A stretch of 49,976 nt of DNA from a virus. The notes beneath the pieces were generated by a model. The model ran no database searches. It was not told the origin of the DNA and saw only the letters and a program-made list of their open reading frames with translations. Positions 1-8,362 of the stretch are shown here, in pieces. The stretch lies in the IMG/VR virus record IMGVR_UViG_3300023174_000239, positions 1-49,976 of that record; one strand, 5' to 3'. The translations under genes and the position numbers were made by a program. Each line of letters begins with the position of its first letter. The first letter of the stretch is position 1.

Positions 1-1
1 A

Positions 2-127
2 GTAACAGTATTTCCTACTGCGTTTCCAAAAGCATATATGCATATTGAAGAAGGCAAGTCGTATAAATTTAGTTTTGGTAAAACCAAAGATGGCACGGTA
101 ATTATGGAGGATGTAAATGTCAGTTAA
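2..127 (+). CDS. C-terminal end of an upstream gene, possibly DnaE-type DNA polymerase III alpha (partial)
   Basis: An open frame enters from the left edge and ends in TAA at 125-127, giving about 41 residues. The pattern VFPTAFPKAY...EEGKSYKFSFGK resembles the OB-fold strand region near the C-terminus of bacterial DnaE-type polymerases, where a VFP-x-Y motif is common. The stop overlaps the start of the RecA-like gene (ATG at 117), so the two are probably translationally coupled in one replication operon. The polymerase assignment is inferred from a very short fragment; the open frame itself is clear. Confidence 0.5.
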   Translation, partial: VTVFPTAFPKAYMHIEEGKSYKFSFGKTKDGTVIMEDVNVS

Positions 128-1130
128 CATACAAGATGTACTATCGCAGTTAGACCCAAGAATTAGAAAACGTCTTGGAACAGGAGAGGGAATTACCTTT
201 GAGTATCAGCCAACTCCAAGTTTTGGTTTAAATCGTGCTCTAGGTGGTGGGTTACCGTATGGAAGACAAGTTCTTATATGGGGCAGCAAATCGTCCGCTA
301 AATCATCTATGTGTTTACAAATGATTGCTTTAGCACAAAAAGAAGGTAAGGTTTGTGCATGGATTGATTCTGAAATGTCTTACTCAGAAGATTGGGCAAA
401 ACAACTTGGGGTAGATCCAACAAAACTAATTTACTCGCAGGCACGAACTATTAGTGACATGGTGGATGTTGGTGTTGGGCTTATGAATGCTGGAGTTGAT
501 CTTATTGTAGTTGACTCAATTACATCAATGCTTCCTGCTATATATTTTGAAAAAGATTCAGATGAAATGAAGGCACTTGAAAATACAAAACAAATTGGTG
601 CAGAGTCTAGAGACTTTAGCAATGCTTGGAAAATGCTTAACTATGCTAACAACAAAGTGAAGCCTACGCTGCTTGTCCTTATTTCACAATCAAGAAATAA
701 TATTAATGCAATGTACACAAGCCAACAACCTTCTGGCGGACAGGCTACTAAATTTTATTCATCTTGTGTAATTAAATTGTTTTCTTCTGAGTCAGAAAAT
801 CAAGCACTTAAGGGTAAGATTAAGATTGGAGATAAATTAATTGAAGAAAAGATTGGTAGAAAGATTCGTTGGGAACTGCAGTTCTCTAAAACCTCTCCAG
901 GGTTCCAATCTGGTGAGTATGATTTTTATTTTAGAGGTGACGATATTGGTATTGATGCAATAGGAGATTTAGTTGATACCGCAGAATCAATGGGGCTAGT
1001 TAATAGAACTGGCGCATGGTATCAGTTAGATGATGGAACAAAAGTACAAGGCCGTGATGGTTTTATAGAACGTGTTAAAGAAGACTTAGTACTACAAGAA
1101 CAGATTCAGGCAAAAGTAATTAATGCTTGA
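117..1130 (+). CDS. RecA/Sak4-like recombinase ATPase with altered P-loop
   Basis: A 337-residue RecA-fold ATPase, expected to load on single-stranded DNA during phage recombination and replication. Walker A is at residues 56-64 (GSKSSAKSS), aligned with GPESSGKTT of RecA; the normally invariant Gly before Lys is Ala61. DSEM at 84-87 places a candidate catalytic Glu, Walker B is IVVDS at about 130-134, and ISQSRNN matches the L2 DNA-binding loop. The protein is close to RecA length, longer than typical Sak4 proteins. A GGAGG precedes ATG 117. It is followed by nuclease and resolvase genes, which fits a recombination module. Family membership is secure; normal ATP hydrolysis is not, because of the P-loop change. 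Confidence 0.9.
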   Translation: MSVNIQDVLSQLDPRIRKRLGTGEGITFEYQPTPSFGLNRALGGGLPYGRQVLIWGSKSSAKSSMCLQMIALAQKEGKVCAWIDSEMSYSEDWAKQLGVDPTKLIYSQARTISDMVDVGVGLMNAGVDLIVVDSITSMLPAIYFEKDSDEMKALENTKQIGAESRDFSNAWKMLNYANNKVKPTLLVLISQSRNNINAMYTSQQPSGGQATKFYSSCVIKLFSSESENQALKGKIKIGDKLIEEKIGRKIRWELQFSKTSPGFQSGEYDFYFRGDDIGIDAIGDLVDTAESMGLVNRTGAWYQLDDGTKVQGRDGFIERVKEDLVLQEQIQAKVINA

Positions 1131-1305
1131 GCAAAAATTTACCGTATATCCTGGCAAGTGGCCATGTAAAACTTGTGAAGAAATTGTTACATCTTTAAGA
1201 TATTGGAAGGAAACTGGGGATGCAACCTGGATGTGTACACAAAAACATATATCAAAGGTTGGATTAATTCCACAAAAGAAAAAGAAAAGGGATTACTTAA
1301 AATGA
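1123..1305 (+). CDS. Small Cys-containing protein (possible zinc ribbon)
   Basis: A 60-residue basic protein with a CKTC knuckle at residues 15-18 and a later C-x2-K-H pattern (WMCTQKH), which could form a small metal site. It ends in a lysine-rich tail. The start overlaps the recA-like gene by 8 bases and the stop overlaps the next ATG (ATGA at 1302-1305), so translation is coupled on both sides. Small Zn-knuckle proteins of this kind are common beside recombinase genes in actinophages. Function unknown. Confidence 0.7.
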   Translation: MLEQKFTVYPGKWPCKTCEEIVTSLRYWKETGDATWMCTQKHISKVGLIPQKKKKRDYLK

Positions 1306-1880
1306 AAAATAATAATAATGAAATTAATACTGGTTTTTATACTTTTATTAATAAAAATATTTTTGGACAAAGTTTAATACATTTAATCAATCTATATTTG
1401 CCTAAAGATTCTATAATCGTAGAAATTGGAGCGCTTGAAGCACAAACAAGTTGCATGATTGCACAAAATTGTTCAAATATTAAAAAAATATATACAATAG
1501 ATCAATATTTACCATATGAAAATAAATATGGTCCCTTTCCAATGGGTAAAAAAGAAATTGAATTTGCAAGAATGGTTGCAAAACACAATATTAATTTTTC
1601 TGGGTTTAAAGAAAAAATAGATTTAATAGAATCTGACTGTATTTCTTCATTAGATATGTTTGAAGATAATTCAATAGATTTAATTTTTTATGATATTAAT
1701 TTAGATTATAATACTTCCTTAAATCATATTTCTAAATGGTATAAAAAGTTAAAACCAAATGGAATATTTTCTGGACACTGCTGGGATGTTTTACAAAAAC
1801 CTATATTAGATTTTAAAAAAAATGTAAAAAACGAAAATACATTAAGTGTTCATGATAATGCTTGGGCTTGGATAAAGTAG
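1302..1880 (+). CDS. Class I SAM-dependent methyltransferase (Methyltransf_24 type)
   Basis: Protein of 192 residues. ATG 1302 forms an ATGA overlap with the preceding stop, so it is preferred over the in-frame start at 1203. The glycine-rich motif I is represented by IIVEIGALEAQTS, in which one usual Gly is replaced. A further strand reads IDLIFYDINLDY, followed by KLKPNGIFSGHCWD, matching the IDLIFIDG...LKPGG...GHDW pattern of Methyltransf_24 proteins that modify sugars or small molecules. It is markedly more AT-rich than its neighbours and sits as a single gene inside the recombination module, so it looks like a later insertion. Substrate unknown; the glycan-modification genes elsewhere suggest a saccharide. 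Confidence 0.75.
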   Translation: MKNNNNEINTGFYTFINKNIFGQSLIHLINLYLPKDSIIVEIGALEAQTSCMIAQNCSNIKKIYTIDQYLPYENKYGPFPMGKKEIEFARMVAKHNINFSGFKEKIDLIESDCISSLDMFEDNSIDLIFYDINLDYNTSLNHISKWYKKLKPNGIFSGHCWDVLQKPILDFKKNVKNENTLSVHDNAWAWIK

Positions 1881-2179
1881 TGACTGAAAAAAATGAATCA
1901 AAAAGAATTGGAGCCAAACAACACAAAAACTCTGGTCGCAATACTCAAAAAGGTGACGCAACTTGGAGAAATTTTGTAGTTGATTTTAAAGAAGCCAGTA
2001 AATCTTTTACATTAAACAAAGATGTATGGGCAAAGGCTGTTACTGATTCTATTCAAGCGGGTAAAGATAAGTCTCCAGCCATTATTGTAATTCTTGGAGA
2101 AGGTAACACAAAAGTAAGACTTGCTATAATTGAAATGAATATGCTAGAACAATTAACAGAGAAGGAATATAATGTCTGA
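1880..2179 (+). CDS. PD-(D/E)XK nuclease-like protein (Holliday-junction-resolvase-like)
   Basis: Small protein of 99 residues if read from GTG 1880, which overlaps the upstream TAG by one base (TAGTG); a TTG at 1862 would add six residues. The segment KRIGAKQHKNSGR, then KGDATW, then VVDFKEASKSF matches the core of small phage PD-(D/E)XK proteins annotated as Holliday-junction-resolvase-like: GD, D-x-K and a following helix. The C-terminal half (VILGEGNTKVRLAIIE) supplies the remaining strands. It lies between recA-like and Cas4-like nuclease genes, consistent with DNA processing. A second, unrelated resolvase (RuvC-like) lies at 3662. The nuclease fold is likely; the substrate is inferred. 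Confidence 0.65.
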   Translation: MTEKNESKRIGAKQHKNSGRNTQKGDATWRNFVVDFKEASKSFTLNKDVWAKAVTDSIQAGKDKSPAIIVILGEGNTKVRLAIIEMNMLEQLTEKEYNV

Positions 2180-2486
2180 AACAGGATCACAAAAAACAAC
2201 ACTTGATATGGTAAATGGTTTAACAGAGATTGCAGACTATATGCAAGACGAAGAGTTGACCGTTGCACTAACTATGATTGCAAAGATTATCATAAAGCCA
2301 GATATTCCCCTTCAGGCTGCTAGTCTTGAAATTGTGAGACTACAAGCCATTGCAGCAAAGATGTCCTTTAAAGCCACTTGGATGGCCAATGTTGACAAAT
2401 CCGACAGGGCAAAGAAAAACATATACTTTACAGCAGCACAAGCAATAAACGATTTGGTATCAGCGCTTAAATACATAATGCGCTAA
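2172..2486 (+). CDS. Unknown helical protein of the recombination operon
   Basis: A 104-residue protein with no recognised motif. Its sequence is predicted mostly helical, with repeated heptad-like hydrophobics (LTEIADYMQDEELTVALTMI, then LQAASLEIVRLQAIAA). It overlaps the end of the previous gene by 8 bases, with GAGAAGGAAT as a Shine-Dalgarno sequence just upstream. The position between two nuclease-type genes suggests an accessory to recombination or replication, but nothing in the sequence proves this. Confidence 0.75.
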   Translation: MSETGSQKTTLDMVNGLTEIADYMQDEELTVALTMIAKIIIKPDIPLQAASLEIVRLQAIAAKMSFKATWMANVDKSDRAKKNIYFTAAQAINDLVSALKYIMR

Positions 2487-2488
2487 CC

Positions 2489-2497
2489 TGCTATAAT
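2489..2497 (+). promoter_or_regulatory. Extended -10 promoter (TGCTATAAT)
   Basis: A perfect TATAAT preceded by TGC lies 21 bases upstream of ATG 2519, with AAAGGAT as ribosome-binding site. No good -35 box is visible at 16-18 bases. It gives the Cas4-like gene its own start within the operon. Confidence 0.5.
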
Positions 2498-2518
2498 TAA
2501 TATAAACAAAGGATAAAA

Positions 2519-3388
2519 ATGGCTAAAAATTTATTAGAACAGATTATGGTTAAAAATACCAAAAAGAAAAAAAGAAATAGCGAAGAAGATGAAAATTTTG
2601 TTGAAGGTTTGGCAACTGCTATAAATGCTGGTTACCTTACTAAAACAAAACCAAAGTTTACTAAGAAAACTAACTTCTCTGCATCCAACCTAACCTACGG
2701 CTCAGGAGAATGTCCAAGGTATTGGTATCTAGCATTTGATGGTCAAATATTTTATGATAACTCAGACGCAATTGGTGTAGCAAATAGAACACAGGGAAGT
2801 CTTGGACACGGAAGAATTCAAGAAGCAATAGAGGCTTCTGGCTTACTTGCAGAAGACTTAGAGTTTGATCCAATACCAAGAAAGTATAATCAACAAACTC
2901 ATCCAGCAATGGAGTTTAGAGTTAAGATTGATGACCCACCTTTTGATGGTTATGGCGATGTCATGATTGACTATAAAGGTGAAAGACTTGTTGGTGAAAT
3001 TAAAACAATAAGAAACGATGATTTTGAATATAAGAAAATAAGTAGAAAACCTAAAATGGGTCACTTAATGCAATTGTTAATGTATATGAAGGTTTGGAAA
3101 ATTCGTAAGGGTGTAATGATTTATGAAAATAAAAACAATCACGAATTACTTACTTTGCCAGTAGTTGTAAGCGAACATTATCGCAATTGGGTAGAGCAGG
3201 CCTTTGAGTGGATGAGAATGGTTTATAAAAATTGGCAAGATAAAGAGTTGCCACAGGTACCTTATCGCTCAAATTCAAAAATTTGTAAGGTATGTCCAAT
3301 CCAAAAAGCCTGCGCTGAAGCAGGTACTGGAACAATCAAGATCAAACCTCTGATATTATTAAAGGATGAAGAGGACCCGTTAATGTGA
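2519..3388 (+). CDS. Cas4/RecB-like PD-(D/E)XK exonuclease with Fe-S cluster motif
   Basis: Protein of 289 residues. The first cluster cysteine is C65 (GECPRYW) and the last three are C256, C259 and C265 (ICKVCPIQKAC), the spacing seen in Cas4/AddB-type 4Fe-4S nucleases. Catalytic candidates are H97 (GHGRIQE), D147 (GYGDVM), E160 and K162 (VGEIKT). It probably resects DNA ends to produce substrate for the RecA-like protein. The N-terminus is lysine-rich. The stop overlaps the next start (ATGTGA). All expected motifs are intact. This is a phage recombination nuclease rather than a CRISPR component; no repeat array is present in the window. Confidence 0.88.
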   Translation: MAKNLLEQIMVKNTKKKKRNSEEDENFVEGLATAINAGYLTKTKPKFTKKTNFSASNLTYGSGECPRYWYLAFDGQIFYDNSDAIGVANRTQGSLGHGRIQEAIEASGLLAEDLEFDPIPRKYNQQTHPAMEFRVKIDDPPFDGYGDVMIDYKGERLVGEIKTIRNDDFEYKKISRKPKMGHLMQLLMYMKVWKIRKGVMIYENKNNHELLTLPVVVSEHYRNWVEQAFEWMRMVYKNWQDKELPQVPYRSNSKICKVCPIQKACAEAGTGTIKIKPLILLKDEEDPLM

Positions 3389-3678
3389 AACTGTGTGAAA
3401 GATGCGAGACCCAGTTTAAACCAAAAGTAAGTTATCAGATTTATTGTGGAGATGCTTGTAGAGAAGAGTCCACCAAAATTAAGATAGCCGAAAGATATCA
3501 AATAACTCGTAAACAAAGAAGAATAGGGAAAAAAAGACTTTGTATTGGTGGTTGTGGAGAACAACTTTCAATATATAATGATTCTGGGTTTTGTCCTAAT
3601 TGTAATATAAATAAAAAAGAAGTAGATAAAATGTTAAAACAAATAAAGGGGTTTATTGATTATGAACAACAATGGTGA
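3385..3678 (+). CDS. Double zinc-finger protein
   Basis: A 97-residue protein starting at GTG 3385, overlapping the previous TGA. It contains C-x2-C (CERC) with a later C-x3-C (YCGDAC), then a second set C-x3-C (CIGGC) and C-x2-C (FCPNC), so two zinc-binding units are likely. Many Lys and Arg residues between them suggest nucleic-acid binding. The 3' end overlaps the RuvC-like gene. Similar two-knuckle proteins occur beside resolvases in actinophages; function unknown. Confidence 0.75.
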   Translation: MKLCERCETQFKPKVSYQIYCGDACREESTKIKIAERYQITRKQRRIGKKRLCIGGCGEQLSIYNDSGFCPNCNINKKEVDKMLKQIKGFIDYEQQW

Positions 3679-4237
3679 ACCTAAAACAATTTGTGCTATT
3701 GATGCAAGCACTACAAGTCTTGCCTTTGCATTATTTAACAATAAAAAACTTACCACAGTTGGAAAAATAAAATTTGAAGGAAATACAAACTATCAAAAGG
3801 TAATGGATGCGTGTGCAAAAACAAAAGCATTTTTTGAATACTCTGGTGGTTTTGAAGCAATTGTAATAGAGCATACAGTTTTTATGAATAGCCCAAAAAC
3901 TGCTGCTGATCTTGCACTTGTTCAAGGAGCGCTTTTAGGGGCAGCAGGCTTGACTGGAACAAAACAAATAGGAACAGTCGCACCAATTACTTGGCAAAAC
4001 TATTTAGGAAATAAAAGATTAACAAAAGAAGAACAAATAAATATTAGAGCAAAAAATCCAGGGAAGTCGGACTCTTGGTATAAGTCTTATGAAAGACAAA
4101 TTAGAAAGGAAAGGACGATTAAACTAATTGAAATCAACTATGATAAAAGTCTTGACGATAATGATGTTGCTGATGCTTGTGGTATCGGCCATTGGGCTAT
4201 TAATAACTGGAATAAAGCAATGAGAGTGGAGGAATAA
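3662..4237 (+). CDS. RuvC-like Holliday junction resolvase
   Basis: A 191-residue RNase-H-fold nuclease expected to cut branched DNA before packaging. Acidic residues occur in the family order: D14 (CAIDASTTS), E70 (AIVIEHT) and D168/D171 (DDNDVADACGIG). The GAAGLTGT and GTVAPITWQ segments fit the middle strands. ATG 3662 is chosen because GGGG at 3648-3651 lies about 10 bases upstream; TTG 3656 would add two residues. The gene overlaps the zinc-finger gene upstream by 17 bases and shares TAATG with the next gene. Confidence 0.85.
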   Translation: MNNNGEPKTICAIDASTTSLAFALFNNKKLTTVGKIKFEGNTNYQKVMDACAKTKAFFEYSGGFEAIVIEHTVFMNSPKTAADLALVQGALLGAAGLTGTKQIGTVAPITWQNYLGNKRLTKEEQINIRAKNPGKSDSWYKSYERQIRKERTIKLIEINYDKSLDDNDVADACGIGHWAINNWNKAMRVEE

Positions 4238-4881
4238 TGCCAGAGTTAAACGCTAACATACCACCAATTGAGTGTTATGTACGTGGTAATTTTTTAAGAG
4301 ATCAAGAAGATAGTCATGACAAATATTTTCCATGTGTAATTTTTGGTGTGTCTAGTATTAAAAGTAGAAGCCCTTTATTTCATTTCTTAATGGAAGATGG
4401 AGGAATTTGGTGGAGAATGCCAATCAATGCATTCTGCACAAAGCCAGGAGTTCCTGAAGAGCCAATCTACAACCTTGTGCTTTGGAACTCTTTTAGTCCA
4501 CACATAGCAGTTACAAAATTTGAAAACTTAAGTAACATGAGAATGTCTTACATAGACAGAAATAAAAATAATATTGGTGGAAAATATTTATTTACTTTGG
4601 ATTGGCATAATCCAGAAAGTAACATTCTGGATGATGGATATTCAGAAAGTCCAGGGCAACACAAATGTGGTCATGTTATTCAAAGAGATGATGGAAATTT
4701 TGCGGTACAGCCTAATAACCGTATTAGATTAAAAGAACCATCATTCGTAACCAAGAAAGATCTAGTAATACAAAGACTTATAAATACAAATAAATGGGAT
4801 GTTGAAAGTTACGATAAGTGGGTTTTAGAAGACTCAAACGCATACGACTACGACATCTCTGAAGCAGAAGTTGACAAATAA
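4237..4881 (+). CDS. Conserved phage protein of unknown function
   Basis: Protein of 214 residues beginning in a TAATG overlap with the resolvase gene. It is rich in aromatic residues (GGIWWRMPINAFC, YNLVLWNSFSPH) and ends in an acidic tail (EDSNAYDYDISEAEVDK). No signal peptide, membrane segment or catalytic motif is recognised. The position in the replication/recombination operon suggests DNA metabolism. Composition is like the neighbouring core genes, not the AT-rich cargo. Confidence 0.8.
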   Translation: MPELNANIPPIECYVRGNFLRDQEDSHDKYFPCVIFGVSSIKSRSPLFHFLMEDGGIWWRMPINAFCTKPGVPEEPIYNLVLWNSFSPHIAVTKFENLSNMRMSYIDRNKNNIGGKYLFTLDWHNPESNILDDGYSESPGQHKCGHVIQRDDGNFAVQPNNRIRLKEPSFVTKKDLVIQRLINTNKWDVESYDKWVLEDSNAYDYDISEAEVDK

Positions 4882-4885
4882 TACC

Positions 4886-5041
4886 ATGGCTGCTAAACTG
4901 TATACAAGCGAGGCTTGGCTCCGTAAAAGGTTTGTTATGGATAAAAAGTCTCCACAAGACATTGCTAAGGAGTGTGGAACTAGTGTTGAAACTATCTACG
5001 TATACCTTGCAAAATTTGGATTTAGAAAATCAAAACGATGA
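4886..5041 (+). CDS. Small helix-turn-helix protein
   Basis: A 51-residue protein from ATG 4886 to TGA 5041. SPQDIAKECGTSVETIYVYL is a good helix-turn-helix of the kind seen in resolvase or sigma-70 region 4 families, and the ends are basic (KLYTSEAWLRKRF, FRKSKR). The stop overlaps the next ATG at 5038 (ATGA). It could be a small DNA-binding regulator or a terminase-associated factor; the terminase genes follow 1 kb downstream. Coding is supported by the coupling overlap and the clean HTH pattern. Confidence 0.7.
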   Translation: MAAKLYTSEAWLRKRFVMDKKSPQDIAKECGTSVETIYVYLAKFGFRKSKR

Positions 5042-5718
5042 TACCTAAAATTATTTGGCAAACATATGAATCAGAATATAAAGACTTACCTCCACTAGCC
5101 TTGGAGTGTGCTAATTCTTGGCAAGAAAAAAATCCAGATTGGGAATATAAATACGTATCTGGAAAAGAAAGAGCAGATTTTGTTTTAAATAATTTTGGTA
5201 AAGAGTGGCTTACAATTTATAACTCTTATACTGTAAATGTTTTAAGATCAACACTTTGGAGATATATGTGCTTATATGTTAATGGTGGATTTTATGCAGA
5301 TCTTGACATATTTTGTAAAAAACCTTTAAAATCTTGGATTGATTTAGATTTAGACTTTGCAGTATCAAAAGAACCAGATAATCCTGGACTTACTCAAATG
5401 ATTTTTGCATCTTCTGAAAAAAATATATTTTTAGAAAACGTATTAAAACAAATTCAAGACATATACTATACTAATAAAATAGACAATATAACATATGAGA
5501 ATGTTATAGATTATTCAATATATCAAACAGGATATGTAACGTTTTCAAATTCAATTTTTAAAACTATTATGTCTTACGATGTAGATAACTTTATCATTTA
5601 TTCAGGAAAAGATGCAAAAAAAATACACAGTGAATCAATTTATAACTATAGAGCAGGAAAAGCAGAAAAAGTTTTTGGACCAAACTATATTGCATGGCAA
5701 ACAGAGGAACATAAATGA
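5038..5718 (+). CDS. GT32-type glycosyltransferase (DXD sugar-binding)
   Basis: Protein of 226 residues. IPKIIWQTY at the N-terminus and YVNGGFYADLDIFCKKPL with the DXD motif D88/D90 are characteristic of the Gly_transf_sug (GT32, OCH1-like) family, which transfers hexoses from nucleotide sugars using a metal. It is strongly AT-rich, joined by ATGA overlaps on both sides, and inserted between an HTH gene and a nucleotide-metabolism gene, so it looks like cargo. The acceptor cannot be read from the sequence; host or virion surface glycan is inferred. Confidence 0.85.
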   Translation: MIPKIIWQTYESEYKDLPPLALECANSWQEKNPDWEYKYVSGKERADFVLNNFGKEWLTIYNSYTVNVLRSTLWRYMCLYVNGGFYADLDIFCKKPLKSWIDLDLDFAVSKEPDNPGLTQMIFASSEKNIFLENVLKQIQDIYYTNKIDNITYENVIDYSIYQTGYVTFSNSIFKTIMSYDVDNFIIYSGKDAKKIHSESIYNYRAGKAEKVFGPNYIAWQTEEHK

Positions 5719-6050
5719 AACTAAAACCAGTATACAAAGATGTTAAAGATTTTAAGTGTAATGATCTTTACCTGCAATCAGTTAGGGCACCATCTGGTAA
5801 CGCAATTTGGCAAGCATGTCACTCTATAGCGCAAATACTTATAGAAAAAAATATAGCATATGGTGATTCTGCTCTTGATCCTGTAAGAATTTTTAGCAAG
5901 TCAGATCCAGCAGAACAACTTAAGGTTAGAATTGATGACAAACTAAGTCGTCTTATGAAAGGCACAGACTATCCTGGAGACAACGATATTGATGATCTAA
6001 TAGGGTATTTAGTTTTGTTAAAAATAGCAAAGGAAAAAAATGTCAACTGA
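5715..6050 (+). CDS. Nucleotide-modification-associated domain protein (DUF1599-like)
   Basis: Protein of 111 residues. The segment LIEKNIAYGDSAL, then EQLKVRIDDKLSRLMKG, then DNDIDDLIGYLVLL matches the domain long called DUF1599 (nucleotide modification associated domain 1), common in phages next to nucleotide-pool genes. It overlaps the GT gene upstream by 4 bases and the terminase small-subunit gene downstream by 11. The role is probably in modified-nucleotide or dNTP metabolism, but the biochemical activity is not established. Confidence 0.75.
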   Translation: MKLKPVYKDVKDFKCNDLYLQSVRAPSGNAIWQACHSIAQILIEKNIAYGDSALDPVRIFSKSDPAEQLKVRIDDKLSRLMKGTDYPGDNDIDDLIGYLVLLKIAKEKNVN

Positions 6051-6573
6051 AACAGAATTAATTGAACATCTTGATGAAATTAATAAGGTAGTTACAGAAT
6101 ACCTTAAAGGTCAAGATCCCACAAAAATTTCTAAAGAGTTAGACATTCCACGTACTCGTGTTGTTTCATTAATTAATGAGTGGAAAGTTATGGCATCTGC
6201 AAATGATGCAATTCGTGCTCGTGCTAAAGAAGCCCTTGCTGGTGCTGATACACACTATACTAAACTTATTACGAAGGCTTATGAAGTAATTGATGAATCA
6301 AGTATGACTAATAATCTTAGTGCAAAAACTCAAGCAATTAAATTAGTAATGGATATTGAAAAATCTAGAATTGAGATGTTACAAAAAGCAGGACTTTTAG
6401 AAAATAAAGAACTTGCAGAAGAAATGGTTGAAATAGAAAGACGACAAGAAGTTCTTGTTGAAATCTTAAGAGACATTGCCTCAACCCATCCAGAGGTTCG
6501 TGATTTAATTATGAGACGTCTTTCTCAGATTGCTAAAGAGGGAGAGGTAATTACAATTGTCCAAGATGTTTAA
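6040..6573 (+). CDS. Probable terminase small subunit
   Basis: A 177-residue protein with an N-terminal helix-turn-helix (YLKGQDPTKISKELDIPRTR), a long central helix and a helical C-terminal half, as expected for the DNA-recognition subunit of a packaging terminase. It lies directly upstream of, and overlaps by 17 bases, the large-terminase gene. Sequence similarity among small terminases is low, so the call rests on architecture and position. Confidence 0.7.
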   Translation: MSTETELIEHLDEINKVVTEYLKGQDPTKISKELDIPRTRVVSLINEWKVMASANDAIRARAKEALAGADTHYTKLITKAYEVIDESSMTNNLSAKTQAIKLVMDIEKSRIEMLQKAGLLENKELAEEMVEIERRQEVLVEILRDIASTHPEVRDLIMRRLSQIAKEGEVITIVQDV

Positions 6574-8341
6574 TGATTTTCTAGAAGTATTAAAAGAAAA
6601 CCAATTTGATGAAATTCCAGTAGACGCAAAAACATTTGTTGAGTCTGCTGATTATCTTGGCCAGCCAGAACTGTCTTCAATTCAATATGAAATTGTAGAA
6701 GCAATGAGTCAAATTTATCGTAAAGAAGAATTACAAGAAATATTTGGATCTGTTGTTGGCGCTCAATATTTTGATAAATACACTAAAAATGAAATTATTT
6801 TGCAACTTGGAAAAGGATCTGGAAAAGACTTTGTATCAACAGTAGCCTGTGCATATATAGTATATAAATTGTTATGTCTTAAAGATCCTGCCAGATATTA
6901 TGGAAAACCAAGCGGGGATGCAATTGATATCATCAACGTAGCCATTAACGCACAACAAGCAAAGAACGTATTCTTTAAAGGATTTAAAACTAAGATAGAA
7001 AAATCACCATGGTTTGCAGGAAAATACAATGCAAAGGCCGATAACATTGAGTTTGATAAATCAATTACAGTTTACTCTGGACATTCAGAAAGAGAATCAC
7101 ATGAAGGTTTAAATTTGTTGCTTGCAGTTCTTGATGAAATTTCTGGTTTTGCATCTGAGGTTGAAACTGGTAATGAACAAGGTAAAACTGCAGAAAATAT
7201 TTATAAAGCATTCCGTGGATCTGTAGACTCTCGTTTTCCAGATTTGGGGAAAGTAGTATTACTTTCGTTTCCTCGTTATCAAGGTGACTTTATTTCTAAA
7301 AGATACGAAGATGTTATTGCAGAAAAAGAAACTATTGAAAAAAAACATCTTTTTATTATGAACGAAGATCTGCCACATAATGATCCAAATAATCAATTTG
7401 AAATTACATGGGAAGAAGACACAATTATTTCTTACAAAGTTCCAAAAGTTTTAGCACTTAAAAAAACAACATGGGATGTAAACCCTACTAGAAAAATAAA
7501 TGATTTTAAATTAGCATTTTACACAGATCTTGGTGATGCCATGATGCGTTTTGCATGTACCCCAACATTTGCATCAGATGCATTTTTTAAACAAAAAGAT
7601 AAGTTAGAAAAATGTATGACATTAAGAAATCCAGTTGATAACTTTAGAAGGTTTGACGAATCATTTAAACCTGATCCAGAAAAAATGTATTATATTCATG
7701 CTGACCTTGCACAGAAACACGACAAGTGTGCTGTAGCAATTGCTCACGTAGACAAGTGGGTAAACATTCAAGTTATTAAAGATTATCAGCAAGTAGCGCC
7801 AATGGTTATTGTTGATGCAGTTGCTTGGTGGGAACCAAAAGCAGAAGGTCCAGTTAATTTGTCAGAAGTAAAACAATGGATCATTAATCTACGCAGACAA
7901 GGATTTAATATTGGAGTTGTTTCATTTGACCGTTGGCAATCATTTGATATTCAACAGGAATTAAAAGCGGTAGGCATAAAGACTGATACCGTTTCTGTTG
8001 CAAAAAAACACTACGAAGATTTAGCAATGATGATATATGAAGAGAGAGTTGCAATACCAAGAATTCCTTTGTTACTGGAAGAAATGTCAGAACTTAAAAT
8101 TATGAAAAATACTAGAGTTGATCATCCACGTAAAAAATCTAAGGACCTAGCAGATGCTGTATGTGGCGCTGTATTTGGAGCAATATCACATACACCTAAA
8201 GATTCTAACCATGAGATTGAGATACATACTTGGTCTACCTCTGCACGACTTGCAGAGAAACAGAAGGCTATGGTAGAATTAGATAACAAGGAAATGCCTA
8301 AAGATGTTAGAGATTTTCTTGATAAGTTAAATATCATATAG
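6557..8341 (+). CDS. terL: Terminase large subunit (TerL)
   Basis: Protein of 594 residues that drives DNA into the prohead and cuts it. Walker A is GKGSGKD at 85-91; Walker B is LLLAVLDE at 187-194 with D193/E194. The RNase-H-like nuclease acids are D383 (HADLAQ), D458 (VSFDRW) and D533 (KDLADAV). TTG 6557 has an AGAGG Shine-Dalgarno nine bases upstream; ATG 6566 is a possible alternative with poorer spacing. Both domains are intact. Unusually, no portal or capsid gene follows; exported surface-type proteins come next. Confidence 0.93.
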   Translation: MSKMFNDFLEVLKENQFDEIPVDAKTFVESADYLGQPELSSIQYEIVEAMSQIYRKEELQEIFGSVVGAQYFDKYTKNEIILQLGKGSGKDFVSTVACAYIVYKLLCLKDPARYYGKPSGDAIDIINVAINAQQAKNVFFKGFKTKIEKSPWFAGKYNAKADNIEFDKSITVYSGHSERESHEGLNLLLAVLDEISGFASEVETGNEQGKTAENIYKAFRGSVDSRFPDLGKVVLLSFPRYQGDFISKRYEDVIAEKETIEKKHLFIMNEDLPHNDPNNQFEITWEEDTIISYKVPKVLALKKTTWDVNPTRKINDFKLAFYTDLGDAMMRFACTPTFASDAFFKQKDKLEKCMTLRNPVDNFRRFDESFKPDPEKMYYIHADLAQKHDKCAVAIAHVDKWVNIQVIKDYQQVAPMVIVDAVAWWEPKAEGPVNLSEVKQWIINLRRQGFNIGVVSFDRWQSFDIQQELKAVGIKTDTVSVAKKHYEDLAMMIYEERVAIPRIPLLLEEMSELKIMKNTRVDHPRKKSKDLADAVCGAVFGAISHTPKDSNHEIEIHTWSTSARLAEKQKAMVELDNKEMPKDVRDFLDKLNII

Positions 8342-8362
8342 TACAAACAAACAAGGAGAAAA

